A stretch of 64,000 nucleotides of DNA from Amblyornis subalaris (lineage: Eukaryota > Chordata > Aves > Passeriformes > Ptilonorhynchidae): assembly GCA_018881555.1 (NCBI GenBank), contig JACAXG010000108.1, forward strand, positions 1,809,299-1,873,298. Reading direction: 5' to 3'. Under the pieces are notes generated by a model. That model searched no databases and had not been told where the DNA came from. It saw nothing but the letters and a program-made list of their open reading frames with translations. Both the position numbers and the translations under genes were made by a program. Below, one piece after another: positions 24,501 through 37,693 of the stretch. Position 1 is the stretch's first letter. Each line of letters begins with the position of its first letter.

Positions 24501-27500
24501 GTAAAATGTTCATAAGAGTAACAATTTCTGACTAACTGCAAAAATCCCCTGNGTCTCAGAGGCAGAATATACGGGGTCAATATTCTCTTCAACAGTAAAT
24601 AGATGCTTGCCTCTCCTAAAGTTTTTTAAATGATAATAGGTAAACTGAACTTGAATATCTACGGTGACATTCTTTTGAATATTCCCTATTTTTTTAATAT
24701 ATTCATATATTGATATGAATGCTTACACCAGATTTTCAATGAAGTATTTTCACAGTTGTGGGGAAAAAAAAACACAGAAGAACCATATTATTATGTGGAT
24801 GTCATAATTTTGAGACAAAAGGAAATAATGTCTAGGATTATAATAGGTCTTTTAACAGACATCTGGGTGATTGTGGCCAAACCCATTTTGCAACTGTGCT
24901 TAAGCATAGCAGATGATCCTTTCTGATTTCACGTCAACTCACAGAGTACAGTGTAACCTTCTCAAATGACACTTTGCTAATCCTCATTCTTTATGAATCT
25001 GCACAAAAAATTCGCAGTGTTTTCACTTCCACTGAGCCAAGATTTAAGATTAGGAAAAAGTGCTGAGGAGAATGATTCATGTATTGCTGGGTTGTCACTA
25101 TCTTTAGAATATGCACTTAGTAGGACAAAGTACATTATTAAATAGCTGACATGTGTGACATACGTCCTTATTTTCTGCTCTGCTTTCACGCCTGAGAAAT
25201 TTCTAAGCCTGGTACAATATATGGACAACTTGATGGGTATTGAAATTGTACAACTTCACCACACAGAATTCTTGTTTCCTCACTGCAGAAATCAGGCATA
25301 AACTGGTCATCAAGATTTTGGAGTTTATAGCATTGTGTGCGATTGCGGTACATGAGCTACACAGTGTATCTGCTGAGTCATAAATTATAATTAAAATTAT
25401 TCATGAGATTCCTCTTCTTTAGTCTTATGGTAAAAACTATTTCTAGACAATTGTGTGATTTGATTAGGAATCTCTGCTTGCAGTGATTTTTACTGAGAGG
25501 GATTTCATGGATAATTTTTTTCTCCCCTCATATAATTTTGGATATTAGAACNGGTTGCGTTTAAGACTTCTACACTCCATTTCAGCGTGGGATTATCTGG
25601 AATTCTGAGAATTTGTTGGTGCTATTAATTAAAATTAAAAGGCACAGCTGAGTAGTGTGTAGATTTAAATTACTCATCCATTTCCATTTGCAGAACAGCC
25701 CCTTACTATAGATAGATATCCCACAAAGTGATGTCAGATCATAACTTTCTTGTACCCTGTCTGGTTCACCTNCTTTATAGACCCTCTTGTCCACCTACTG
25801 CTTCGTGCATTTTTTTACTGTACAAATTCACTCAGGAATGGTATCCTGGATTTCACTAAATAGAATTTAATCTTAAAACACTTACAGTTGCATGTTTTGG
25901 AGGGAGGAAAGCAAGGTGCTATGAAGACAGAGTTATCTAAATGTCAGAAAACATGAGCATTTCTATTTGTTCCGGTCAAAAGCAATTAATATTGTTTTTT
26001 AAATTCTCAAGGAACCATGCAGGCTTACTTGTTAGTTATGGTCAGGGATCTGTGGTCTTCTTGTCTTCAAAGTATTCCTTGAAAGGGTGTTTTGGGAGCA
26101 AAGGTTGTCCTAGTTTATGTCAAAATTAAAAATACATATCCTACAGAAATCACGTGTAGTTACTAATGACCATGTAGTCACCCTTAAAATAAATACAGTT
26201 CATCATATTTCTTTGATTTTGGAAACAATTGAAAAATATGAAAATTACATTTGAATTCAAATTTGTCTCAGGAAATGACTTGGTTAGATTTTCTCATACC
26301 AAGTTCACGAACTTCATATGATATGCCTTATCAACTCTCCAAGATAACTAGAACAGACTGTACCACAATCATGAATTGTTGATCAAATCAAAATCCATAT
26401 AACTTTCACCGAGACTAATTTTAAGATTGTTTCTGAATGAATCATGAATATTTACTGAGAGTATGTGTTTCTATTCTTAGTTTTCACTTAAAAAGTTACC
26501 TCATTAGATGGTGAATTACTCATTCTTTTAGGAACAAGACATACTTTCCTCTTAGAATCCTATAGTAAGGGACATGTAATAGCAATCTCATGTGGGAATG
26601 TTCACATAGCAATTGTTTGATATTTATATTCTTTTCTAATACTCTGGGTAGATTCATGACCTTTCTACCAATAATATCTAGCACTATGCCAACTTTTTGG
26701 CATTTGAGAATTGCCTTCCTTGATGTTTAAACAGAATATTTGTGTTGCAATTTAAGTTAAGCGCATTCTATTTTTTCTTGTCCTCTCTGAGAAGTCAGAA
26801 TAATTGAAGCCTGTCCTTTTATAACATCCTTATTGTTATTTCCTGACAATTTATTCTTCCCTGAGTTGCCTTTTCTTGAGTCTAAGCATGCTCTTTTGTC
26901 ATCAGCTTCACTTTCCTAACTTTTAATCACTCCCTGTCATCCAAGGTTGTGAACTCTACTTTCTCTGTTCTCATTTTGAAGTGAGACAAAACTGTTGAGG
27001 CTGGGCCCTTAACAGTGTAAAACAAATGGAAGTATACTAATTGCTGATTTTATACATAAAGCTCTTAATAATGTAATTCAAATCTCCATTTGCTTTCTTG
27101 TTGCCTGTTTTGAAGTATAATCTGTTATCCAAGATATTGGCATTGAGATAGTTATCCTCTATTTTCCACTGTTTCTCCTGAACTCATTATTTGTCTCCAT
27201 TTAAGTGTCTTTATTCAACTACATAATTGATGCCAGTCTAATTTGTTCAATTTGCCAAGCTCTTATTTTTCTTTTCCTGAAATATACTTAATGTTTCATT
27301 TCCCAAGCTTTAAATATCTCATAAATTTGATTAGCTCACTGCCTTATTTTCAATTCTCCAGTCTAAGCCTTTATTTGAATCCCAAGAATCCCTAACTAGG
27401 ATTTTCAGGGCCCAGTTCAAAACTCAATAGCCCAACATGGTTTCAGACACTAATGATGTTTCCCTTGGACTGATATTTTGACTGGNTGCATTTTTCCATG

Positions 27501-27997
27501 AAGCAGCTCAACTAATCCCTGATCTTTACATCCTTCTAAAGGATATTTTGGGTAATTACCAAAATCTCCTGAGGATATAATCTTCTGTCAGATCAGCCGG
27601 AAGGAATTAGCTGAATAGCTGAATATACTTGGAGGAACAATATGGTATAACACATCTCTCTCGTGCCTCCTTACTCTCTATTCTTGCTCAAAGACCTGGA
27701 GAAAGACCATTATGGTTGCATTGGGATGGTAAAGTCTGTCCTTCTTAGTTCCCCACTCCCCACACCACTACGGCACTGGGCTGTGGAATTCCTTGCTAGC
27801 TGGGACTGAANGGGCACCAGGGACTCTCAGGCTATCTCCCCTGTGAGCAGCAGTCACTCTTCCATATGTTATTCCTAGCACCATTTTAGGCATCAAAAGA
27901 TGCACGCTCAGAGATTTTTGCTTCTCACAAGCTTCACACAGGAATTGCTTCAGCTGATCATTGTGGTTCTGCACCCTTTTTCACCAAAGCCCCTGCT
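18589..27997. other. AT-rich non-coding stretch
   Basis: No gene, exon or recognisable transposon could be supported in about 9.4 kb. The region holds simple-sequence runs: TTTG repeats near 22593-22611, poly-A near 22796-22808, a TTG run near 23105-23119 and a CA run near 23858-23868. A small perfect hairpin lies at 24701-24720 (8-bp arms, 4-nt loop). Open frames reach about 103 codons (23131-23442, +) and have no recognisable motifs. The overall look is intronic or intergenic. Confidence 0.55.
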
Positions 27998-28655
27998 TTA
28001 TAAANCAACATTTTTAGAAAGTTGTGCATCTAGAGAGCACTGGCTCTTTGCATTCAGTAAGGACTCAAGCCCACATTTTCCATGGTAGATGAAAAGGAGG
28101 ACAATCCTCTGTGTCCCCTTCTTGGCCTCTGTCAGGGAACGCAGGAATAAAGCAGTCGTGTGGGGTTTGGAGGCCAATCTTGATGCATGTTTCCAGTGCT
28201 TACTTAGCATATCTCTGCAGAGCAATCTTCCTGGCAGCGAGAACATCTTCAAGCAACCTGGATTCCCAGAGTGTCCATTCATTACAGCTGGAGCTGCCAG
28301 GAGGGGAGCACAGCTATTTGTGCCCTGGTTTCTGCTGAAGCTTTGCCGGCAGTGGAAAGAGCTGCAGCTGCTACAAGGAGAGGTGGAAACGCCGATGGGT
28401 TTACTCTGTGACCTGCAGTGTGAGGGCCTTCTTTCACGTCCAGGCGAAGACCAGATCAGTCCACAATGTCTTATCAGACTNGAGACAATTTGTGTTGGTG
28501 CTCTCTCAGTTTTTGGGAAGAGTTTGTGGCATTTTGACACTTTCTGCAACACAAGAGCAGAGAAACCTTACTGGTCCATCTTGATAAAGCCTCATAGTCT
28601 TCCTCTCTTTACTAAAGAGGCTTTATTAATAAAGTCTCTTTCTGAAGTTACGTAA
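27998..28655. other. GC-rich block open on both strands, unclassified
   Basis: GC content is clearly higher than in the flanks. The minus strand is open across 28552-27998 (184 codons) and the plus strand across 28089-28655 (188 codons). Both frames contain N bases. Neither translation shows a domain, signal peptide or repeat pattern that I recognise, and the two overlap almost completely, so at most one could be real. The plus frame ends beside a GTAAGT at 28652-28657, and an AATAAA lies at 28628-28633 inside a near-perfect palindrome. Possible explanations are an old LTR or retroelement, a noncoding-RNA exon, or simply a GC-rich island with few stops. A function should not be assumed. Confidence 0.3.
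28614..28641. repeat. 28-bp inverted repeat with one mismatch and no loop
   Basis: The left arm AAAGAGGCTTTATT (28614-28627) is followed directly by AATAAAGTCTCTTT (28628-28641), its reverse complement except for one base. The mismatch would be a G-U pair in plus-strand RNA. The right arm contains AATAAA. It lies at the right end of the GC-rich open block. Confidence 0.9.
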
Positions 28656-30709
28656 GTCAATTTTTAAACAAAACACTCCCTGCTTTGCCCTCTGTTTCTT
28701 CTCCCACAAATTATGTATTTTGGTTTATTTAAGGTTTTCTTCTTGTTAAGACCATAATAAATACTTTAGTATGACTCTANCCTGCAGTATGAAACAGAAC
28801 AAAACCACCAGATATCATCTTGGCTGCTAATTTTTTCTATTTCTGAATCTCCAGGGTGCCAACACAAGACTGAGTTGTGAGGCAGAAGACTGAAGTGAAA
28901 AACGTGCTGTGGAACCCAAGAGCAGCTGGAGGAAGGAGAGCTTAGTTACAATACACTTTGTTGAGGTGTATTTGTTGTTAAACTGAAGTGACAGCTAGTC
29001 AGGCTGGCATGTAAACAGGTTAGGAAGAGAGGAGGAAAAAAGGCTAGGCTAGCTGTAAGAGTTATTCTGAATTGCTGGCTCTTTGAAGTAAAGTAACAAC
29101 AAAAAAATTACAAAAAAATTAAAAAAAAAGGAGCAGGGAGTGTGTGTGTTTTTTGTTTTCTTTTTGTTTGTTGTTTTTTTGTTAGTCACCAGACATACTG
29201 CCAAGAAAATTTGAACTTACTGGGAAAAATTATTTTCCATATTAAACAGATGAGTCAAAAAGTTTACAAGGAATTCCATATATATTAAAGAAGTAAAGAA
29301 ATTTTACCAGAAAGTTTGGCAAGCAAATAATAGGAGGATTTGAGCCTAATACACTGAAAAACTTTACACATGAAATCTGGGCTGGTCATTTTTGCAATAT
29401 TATAGTGATGGCTCCCAGAGTTTGACAACACTGTTAAGGAAAAATGGAAAAATCAATACAAGCATTGTAAACAACTCTTTTGAGCTTACAGTAGCACAAA
29501 GCTGAATTTTGATTTCCTGTATTCCCCTAGTTCTTCTCAGCTATTTCCGTGTTAGTGCCATAGGACTTTTAGATTTTTGGAAGCTAATTAAGATTTTTCC
29601 TTTACTGCTACTTAGAACTGCAATAAGGTATTTTGAGCATAAGCTAGTTATAGACTAAACTTCTACTCCATCTCAGTGGGATTTTTGGGACCTAGCTCGG
29701 CAGAAAAACTCAACCTAAACTGTTCTTAATATATTCTTTTTCCCTGTTAACTTAATAATCAGCTCTAATCACAACTTAGTTTTTGTGAGTCTTTCTGCTC
29801 TCTCCCCAGCAAGAAGTTGTATCAATAACTGCCTCGTATTGATTACAAATATGATTCTTGGTATAATAGCTAGAAGTGTTGCCAAACTGCTGGCACTGTA
29901 GGAACATTTTGAAAATTATATAACTCAGAGGCAGTAGGGAGTTTTCTTACACACCTTTCTCAGGCATTCACGAAAAGGCCATCAGCATTATTTGAGATTT
30001 TGAGCTCAAATAACAACTGGGAAGAGGAATATCCTTGCAGACCTGCTTTCCGCCCACATTTTTGAAAGATTAATATTTTCCATCACTAACTTAAATTTTC
30101 TATTAATTTTATTGGAAGAAGTGACCTGGTTCTTTCATCAATAATGTAACAAGTCCTTACATTAGTAAAGAACTAAGTAAGCATTTTCAGTCGTTTTTGT
30201 ACGTTCCATAGGTATGCCCTCAGATCAAATTAAGTGGGAGTATTAATCAGTTAAATGTCGGTAACATAATTAAGAAACATTCTTACTAACATCTCTAATC
30301 GGTTATGGACCAACTCAGGCCTTTCTGCAAAAATAGCAGTAAAATCTGGGGGCTTTTTAAATATCTAGTTAACAGCTTAAGCAGCAATGCTTTCTTGCTC
30401 TATTTCATTTTCTCTAAAATATTTTTCTAGCTTTTTGTGTACTACAATGAAATATGTTTACTGGAAATTTTCCCGGAAAAAAAAATTTCACCCTCCTAAT
30501 ATTTGCAAGAAGCAAGCATATAAAGTGAATATAACTTAGTTGGAGCAAACTTATCACCAGAAACCATCTGTGTTCACCCTATTTTGTGGCATAATCACTT
30601 TTTTTAGATTATATTGGAAGAGTGAGAATGAAGTTAATGAGATACATTCTTCTAACATGCTAACTTTGTATGAGGCCATTGTGGTGATTATTATGCAGTT
30701 GAATCCAGG
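28656..30709. other. AT-rich non-coding stretch with a simple-sequence tract
   Basis: No gene recognised. An A-rich then T/G-rich low-complexity tract runs from about 29098 to 29182, with oligo-A runs followed by GTGTGTG and TTTTG/TTTG units. Confidence 0.6.
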
Positions 30710-31230
30710 AAAGAATGATTCCATCAGGACACTGGTTGGCCTTAATGGCCCTGACCAGCTTCACCTGGGACTTCAACCCACACCTACTGCCCCAGGGCTC
30801 CAGTTAAGCCCAGGCTTGGGACCTCTTCCTTCCCTAAGCTGTGTTATAGGAGTGCTAGTGCCTGTTCTTCCCTCTAACTGCACTCTCTAAATAGCTTCTC
30901 ACCTGGATAGACCCTTTTAGTGTCTGTAGTAGCCTTGTCTCCAGCCTAGTAAACTTCTGTTTTGGTAACTTTTTGTCTGTGGCCTAATAACCTTCTGTTC
31001 TTGGCTAGACTTTGGCCAGAGTGGATCCTTTTGCATTGCCTGGGGCTGTCTGTGGGACTTGCTGCCAGCGTTTACCTCAGCCCACGTGGCTCAGGTACTG
31101 GGGTCTGCACTCTGTTAGTGGGGCATTGCCATAGCTGGAGTTGTCTTCCCCTCAGGNGCAGCCTGTTCTTGCTGCTCCCCCAGAGATGGCAATTATCTGA
31201 CTGGTGCTCCAGGAAATTTATCATATTTTT
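30710..31230. other. GC-rich unclassified block, possible old repeat
   Basis: The block stands out from AT-rich flanks by its high C and G content. Plus-strand frames are open at 30540-30890 (116 codons) and 30962-31249 (95 codons) in different phases, with no recognisable domain. The second has a leucine-rich hydrophobic look that simple TG/CTG-rich DNA would also give. Composition and abrupt edges fit an old dispersed repeat, such as an LTR fragment, but I could not assign a family or find terminal TG...CA with flanking duplications. Confidence 0.25.
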
Positions 31231-34200
31231 AGTCAGAAAAAAGAGATGAGAAGAGCTTTGGAGAGTAAGATCTTATCAAATAAGTTCATTGAACAGGCCT
31301 GTGCTCCGGTGAATCTTCTGGGTTTCTTAATTAAAGAGGAATAGGTTATATGGATACAAGCCAAAAGACCATTTTAGCAGTTACCTAAGTTGCATCCTTT
31401 AAAACTATGTTGACAACCTAAGAGAAAGAGACATTTAAGTTATTTCAGTTACCACTGTGTTTGCCCTCATCATTCAGCCTGGGTCAGAGGTAAACTCTGT
31501 GAATGTAATCTGATGCAAAGTATTTATTTAATTAAAAACATAATGCTTTAAAATTTCTTGACCAGCAGATTTAGCTCGTGGGTACAGATCTGTGGTTTGT
31601 AAGCACGACGCGAGCACAAGAAAATTGAATTCTCTGTGTGTGATGTACCTCAGTGGGAGCCCCCTGTCTGAGTAAGTCTGGGGCAGAATTTGGCTACAAA
31701 GCTGTTCCAAAACCCAGCAACTACACTGGCACATTCTCTGATTACGTTGTAGTTCATCACTCTGCAGAGCGTGAGGAACAGAACTACAGCAGGACTATAG
31801 AAGCACTGAATGTCTCTCCTTTGTGACTGATTGTACTTGTGTTTTGTTCCTGTTCAGCGGCTGGTGGACTTGCATTGGAGATATGGCATCAGCAATAAAT
31901 TTTCAGACTTGTAAAAAAACAGTTTCAGTGACTAAATATGCTTGTTTAAGTAATCGAGAAAAGAAATTTGTAAACCCTACTTGAACAATGTCCGACAGGA
32001 CTCTAATCTACTCAGTCAGGTCTGAAATGGACTATTTAGGAATTATTGAATAGAACAAAACCTGTTAAAGGATAAGAGATTGATAAAGTCACAAAGAAAC
32101 TATATATTTTGAGACCTAAATTTACAAAGACTTGCCTGTAAATTCAACTTTGGCCCAGTGAATAATGTTATTGAATTCAACTAAATGTCCCAAAACACAA
32201 AGAATTAAGCATGTAGTGTATCTTTGCAGGATCAGGACTTACTTCAGCCTACAATTCCGCATTTCAAAATAACATATGAACTCTCTTTTAGAAAGCTGCA
32301 GTAGTATTAAAATGTTGACTTTCAAGAGAAAACTATCAAAACCTCATTTTCCCCCCATGGTCTTGAAATTAACGTGTCCAACATGACACTTCTGTCTGAA
32401 TAACAAAAATATATTTTTAAAGTCTGTGGAGATGATTTATGAGACCTGGTCTGAGACCTCTAAAGAAAATAACAATCTTAGATAGCTCAACTTTTGTGCA
32501 TTGAAATTTTCATCTCAGATGAATTTTTCTAGTTCACATTGACAAAGATACACCTGCAGGTCTGACATAGAAAAATAAATAATGATTGTAAGAAATTGAA
32601 CCACAGAAATGAAATTATTTCACTGAAAGAAGACAGCAAGCAAAGGGCAGAACGGGGATGAGAAATCAGGTTGGTTTCTCAGCACAACAGGTTGCACTTC
32701 AATTTGGATTGNGAATAGTTTGTGTTTTCAGTTGGTACTTGTTTACTTGCTTCATGAATCTTGATGAGAGTCTTAATGTTTTAGGAATGTGTATATCTTT
32801 ATTTACTGAATCTCTAATATTAGTAATTTCATATTTATATGTGTATTAGACAATAAATACTTCTAAAAATGTAGTAGAGGCCAACTGGTATGCCCCAGTA
32901 GGACCTAAAAGCCCGTGTTCACTGTAGGATATTTCAGTAAATTGAGATTTTGTGAATAATCTCTTCTGGTCAGCAGTTGAGAGTCATTTCATTATTGCCT
33001 TCTTTTAATATCTTTAAGTGGATTCATGTATCCTGAAAAAAGTGTATGTTTCTCCTATGAACAGTAGTTTTCTGTCTCACAATATGGTTCCACTAATTTC
33101 AAATGAGTTTCTCTGTTTTCAGAATGTCATGGAATTATGCTTAAGATTTTGGGAGGGATATGTCATTGAAAATAAATCTGTTTAATATCCTTTTACTGCT
33201 GTTCCTGAAATATGATGTGCTTAGTAAACATTTAACAGTTTTTAAGGAGTATTGAAGGAATCTGGAGCAATGTAAAAACAAAAATCTGCAGTAATATATT
33301 TCACATCAAGTGATACAAGATAAGAAGCTCATACGGTCTTTAATCAGTGAATCAGTGTATTATTATTTTCAGATGTCCTCAAAACGCTGTACTTTAAGGG
33401 TTAGAACTTGTTCAAAGCTGGCCTAAGCATATCCTGAAACAGAAATGAGAAGCCTAAATTACCTTGTGTGCTATATTTCTGTTGGAAATAATGAAGGTGT
33501 TTTTGTCTGCCTTGCAGGCACCTAAACATATGAGAACCTGAATCAAAATATTCTTAGTACACACTTGCCTTGTCTAAAATAAATCACATTATCAGTTGTG
33601 TGTCTAGTGAAAGTGTGGTTTTAAATAGCTAAAGAGAAAAACTAATTCTTTTAGTTCAAAATGCTGAGGTGTGGTATAACAGAACTTTGTTGCTCAAGAG
33701 CAATTCCTACTAACCTTANTTATGATTAAAGCTGACAGTTGACTTTTTTTTTTCTTCAAATCCTATTAAATCTTTTTTGTCCCTGAAAGAGCAAATTTTC
33801 CAGGAGGCTTAGAAAAGAGGCTATTTCTGCATTGCACTACTAATATATAGAATTTTTGCAAAGTCTTTTTTGAAGGAAACTCAAAAGGAAGGGTTTCTGT
33901 TACAGAATGTTACGACCTGAACTGAAACTATGGCTCTGTTCCTCACCATCCATCTCCTTTTATTAAACAGTTTGGCCTCCTACAAAAATTATATATGAAA
34001 AATTATCACAATTACAGTTCCATCACGTTGGGAAGCTTTCCCTGAAAAGTGANATTATTTATAATTTTCCTTTTCAAATGTCCTTTTCACAGCAAAGAGT
34101 CAAGGGAACATCCAGTGCAGCTCAGACNTGTTTTCACTATTTATGGTTTGCCTCGTGAGGCGTTTTGGAGGACTTCTATCACCAGTGAAAGCCAAAGGAA

Positions 34201-37200
34201 GGGAAAGGTCAGCAACACCGTGGAGTTCCTTCAGTGTGTCAAAACATTGGGAGGAGAATGTCACTAAGCATATAGACCATACTAAAAGGTCTCTTGCCAT
34301 AGCCTACTACTTTTCTAAAAGCTTGGCAATGTCCCTTCTTGAAGGAATGATGAAAAATATGTATTTTACAAAGATCCAGACGTATTGGACAAACAATTCA
34401 ATCTATATGATTACATTTCAGCAATGCACAAGTGCCATTTTCAGTAGCTCAATATTTTGCCCATTTCTATTCCCTTGACACCTTAAACACGAGTTATTTA
34501 GGCTGGTCAAGTGTGGTCAGTGTGAGTCAATGACACTTGATCTGGGAATTTTACTCGACAATTTGTAGCAGAATCCGTATTCTGTTCCAGGGCCAACACT
34601 CTATAGATTGGTGACTAAAGAAGAAAANGTACATGAGTTTTCTGTATCCAGGCTAATGGAGATGTAAAATGGAAGTATCTTTGAACTAGAATTCAAAGAA
34701 AAGTACAAAACCAAAACATGTTTGAAGAGTAAGATGCAGGTCTGAATTACAACTTGAAGGATTAACCCAAAAGGTTTTAGTGTACTTGCTTAGGATTTCT
34801 CGCTGGGTTAGCCATCAAAAGTTCTTTTAATTCAGCCATCTCTTGAAGATATTAGGCCATCTTTTAAAGACAGAGGCTCTCTTTTCCCATGTTTCATCTC
34901 CATCTTCTGTGCTTTTCTGACTGCTGCTGGTGGGCTGGCTGGTTGATGATTACAGATCCATTACTCATTGTTGATCATGTTTTCCTGTGGAANGACTCTT
35001 TTCCTGACTACTGTCACTTCAGCTGAAGGCTGCTTTATCTGGATTTGTTTTTCTAAAGAAGATAGAAAAAGCATGGCTGAGATTAATCTTAGATGTTTAT
35101 GAACCTTCCTGGTTTTAGGGTGTACCAAAATATTAGAGNAAAATCTCAACAGAGGATAAGAATTATTAGAGAAGGACAAATGAAGAACAAAGGCANAAGC
35201 AACCAAAAGCAATATCTATTTGTCAGGCTTTCCTGCTATGTTACTCTAAATAAATGTCCTATATTACATCTCAAAGGACTCTGTTATATTTTATGCTTTA
35301 TCATTACTCCCAATGGCGTCTTGAATGAAATAGTTTTCTTGCANGTTCTTGGTGATCAGCAGTTAATGACTAATCTCAATCACTCCATTCCCTTCCTTCC
35401 CCCCTGTGTTTTTTTTCTTGAAACCAAGTGCAAAATAAAGCTCACCAGGAACAGATATGAATGAAAACACCATGTTATTGTAACATCAAGCATCAGGAGG
35501 AAGGTCAAGAACTGATGATATGAGGTCCTTTGACAGGAGAGAGGATTATTCTGCCACTTTGCAAATGGTTTGATACCAAAGAANGGCCATAAGTGAAATG
35601 CAAATTCATGACTTTAGATATTAATGTGAATTAGAATTTATACCAACACAAGCAAGAGAACGGAATTTGGAGTATACGCTGCATTTATTTTCACGCTCAG
35701 GTTAGATTTTTGTGGGTAATTCGCAGAGTTAACTGTTGAAATTAGTGATTAAAATAGATTCAAGTGATAAATATACGAAAGAAAGTGTGGTCTCCTTTGG
35801 GGACTTCCTGCAGTCAGACAGAAAGACAGCGATTTGTCCAGTTAAGCACCTTACTCTAATATTGGCTATTGGTGTAGTCTGTGCCAGGGGCAAGGAACTG
35901 AGGGCCTCAATCTGCTTCCTAGATGGAAGTGTCTGTAGCAGGGATATCTGTGCTTCACCTGATGGCAGCTTCACCAGACTGCACAGTCTTACAGACCTGA
36001 TAATCACTTCTTACCCGATGGTGGCCCCTGTGAAATAACAACGTGGCACGAAGGAGTAGAAGCAGCAGGATTAAATTTGCTTGCTAGAAAATCTTGTAAG
36101 AAAAATGAGGAGACCACATGTAAATCCTGTCTGATAATATAGGAGACATCATAATGATACATTGCAAAATCACTTGCCTGCCTCTTTCTTATACCTCTTT
36201 GGGAGGCCACACCAGTAGGACACCACACTTCTGAAATCTAGACTGTTTTTAGTGTAAGTTAAATTATGACATATATCCCATATCATTCTCCCGACTTTTC
36301 ATACGGCACATCATATCCTTGATTGATTTACTGGCATCAGTAATACTTGATGAACTCTGTCTAGATCAGAAATATGATATGTATTATTGTTTTAGTCAGA
36401 GGCTGGGTCTCCATGAAAGCTNCAAAAGGTCTGACAGCTGTCATGGACACTTTTTAAACTCATAATAATAGAGGAAAAATCTTTACAAATCTAAATGAGG
36501 TTGTTTTGTTCCTCCCCCTCTTTTCTTCTTTATTTTGTACAAAGAGGTCTTAACACTTCACAAGAGTTCATAAAGAGGTAATGATAATAGAAATAAATAT
36601 GGGTTAGGCTGGTCATCAGAGCTGACAGAACATGCAAGAATTCTAACAACTGGTTGACAGGTACAACATATCAAAATCAAGACAAATTGAAATGGTCTTT
36701 ATCATACNTCATTTGCATGACTTTTTTTTCCCCCATATTGAGGAAAGATAGAAGATACAAAATCCTAACAGTTTCTCCTATTACAAAAATCACAGGCAGC
36801 CCTCAGGTGATGTNAGTCTCTAAAATAGTTATAATTATTGATAATTAAAATAATTTGCTAGTAATCTGCCTGTCAATTTCTAACAGTCAGGAATTGATTG
36901 CTTCCTAAAAAAAAAAGTTGTAGTTGCTTTATTTTTTCCTTTTTGTGTGCCATTCTGAAATAATTAGAAAGTATAAATTAAAACAAAATGTCATCATAAA
37001 TATTAAAAAAAAAAAAATTTCAAAGATCATGAATACCATCTCACAAACTTGAATGGAAAAAATATTTCTTTAATAAAATCCTCCCACCAGAAATCTGGAA
37101 ATATCCTAATCTTAATTCTTACTCATCTTTGGCTGTCCAATATTAATCTCCATCTGTATTTGCTTCTGTGCTTGAATGGCGGTGCAGAATTTTATTAAAT

Positions 37201-37536
37201 TCTAACCATTTTCTATGCATTTAAAAAATATATTTATTATGTAGTGGCATCGTAGTCTTTCTGTAAACATAATTTTTCAATGTGACTTATAACTTCACTA
37301 ANCTTACATGAATAAATCAAACCATAAAAGCATTCTTTTTTAGTAATACCTCAAGACATGAGAAATACCTTGTAAGGTAAGACTCAGAGATAGTCATCTT
37401 AATGAGTTGTCATTTGCTAAGCGGAGTAATAAAAGGTGAGGTGACATCCCAAAGAAACTACAGACTGTTGATTTTAACAGTTTATTTGGGAATTAATAGT
37501 CTAAAATAAGAATATCTATCACTCCCAGGATTTTGT
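31231..37536. other. AT-rich non-coding stretch
   Basis: No gene could be supported. The longest frames (about 123 codons at 35093-35464, + ; 100 codons at 35736-36038, + ; 92 codons at 36007-35729, -) have no recognised motif. The last two overlap on opposite strands. Short poly-A runs occur near 36907 and 37007. It looks like ordinary intron or intergenic DNA. Confidence 0.55.
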
Positions 37537-37693
37537 AGTCCAGGTTGGATGGGGCTCTGAGCAATCTGTTCTAGTGGATGGTGTCCCTGGCCATGGCAGG
37601 GGTGTTGGAACTCGATGGTCTTTAAGGTNAGTTCCAACCCAAGCCATTCTATGATTCTATTATTCTATGATTCTGTGATTCTATGATTCTATG
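37537..37693 (+). mobile_element. CR1 LINE 3' tail with octamer microsatellite
   Basis: This short 5'-truncated copy contains the CR1 tail from the VDAPSLxVF-downstream region (GGATGGGGCTCTGAGCAA) through GGTCTTTAAGGTNAGTTCCA to CCATTCTATGATTCT. The terminal octamer (TTCTATGA and one-base variants) is repeated about five times up to 37693, which is the known CR1 terminus. Similarity to the avian consensus is high, so it is a fairly young, inactive insertion. Confidence 0.92.

Noticed and set aside
35729..36038. Overlapping open frames on opposite strands (100 and 92 codons)
   Set aside because: Neither shows a recognisable domain, and composition is only mildly raised. I treat it as chance.
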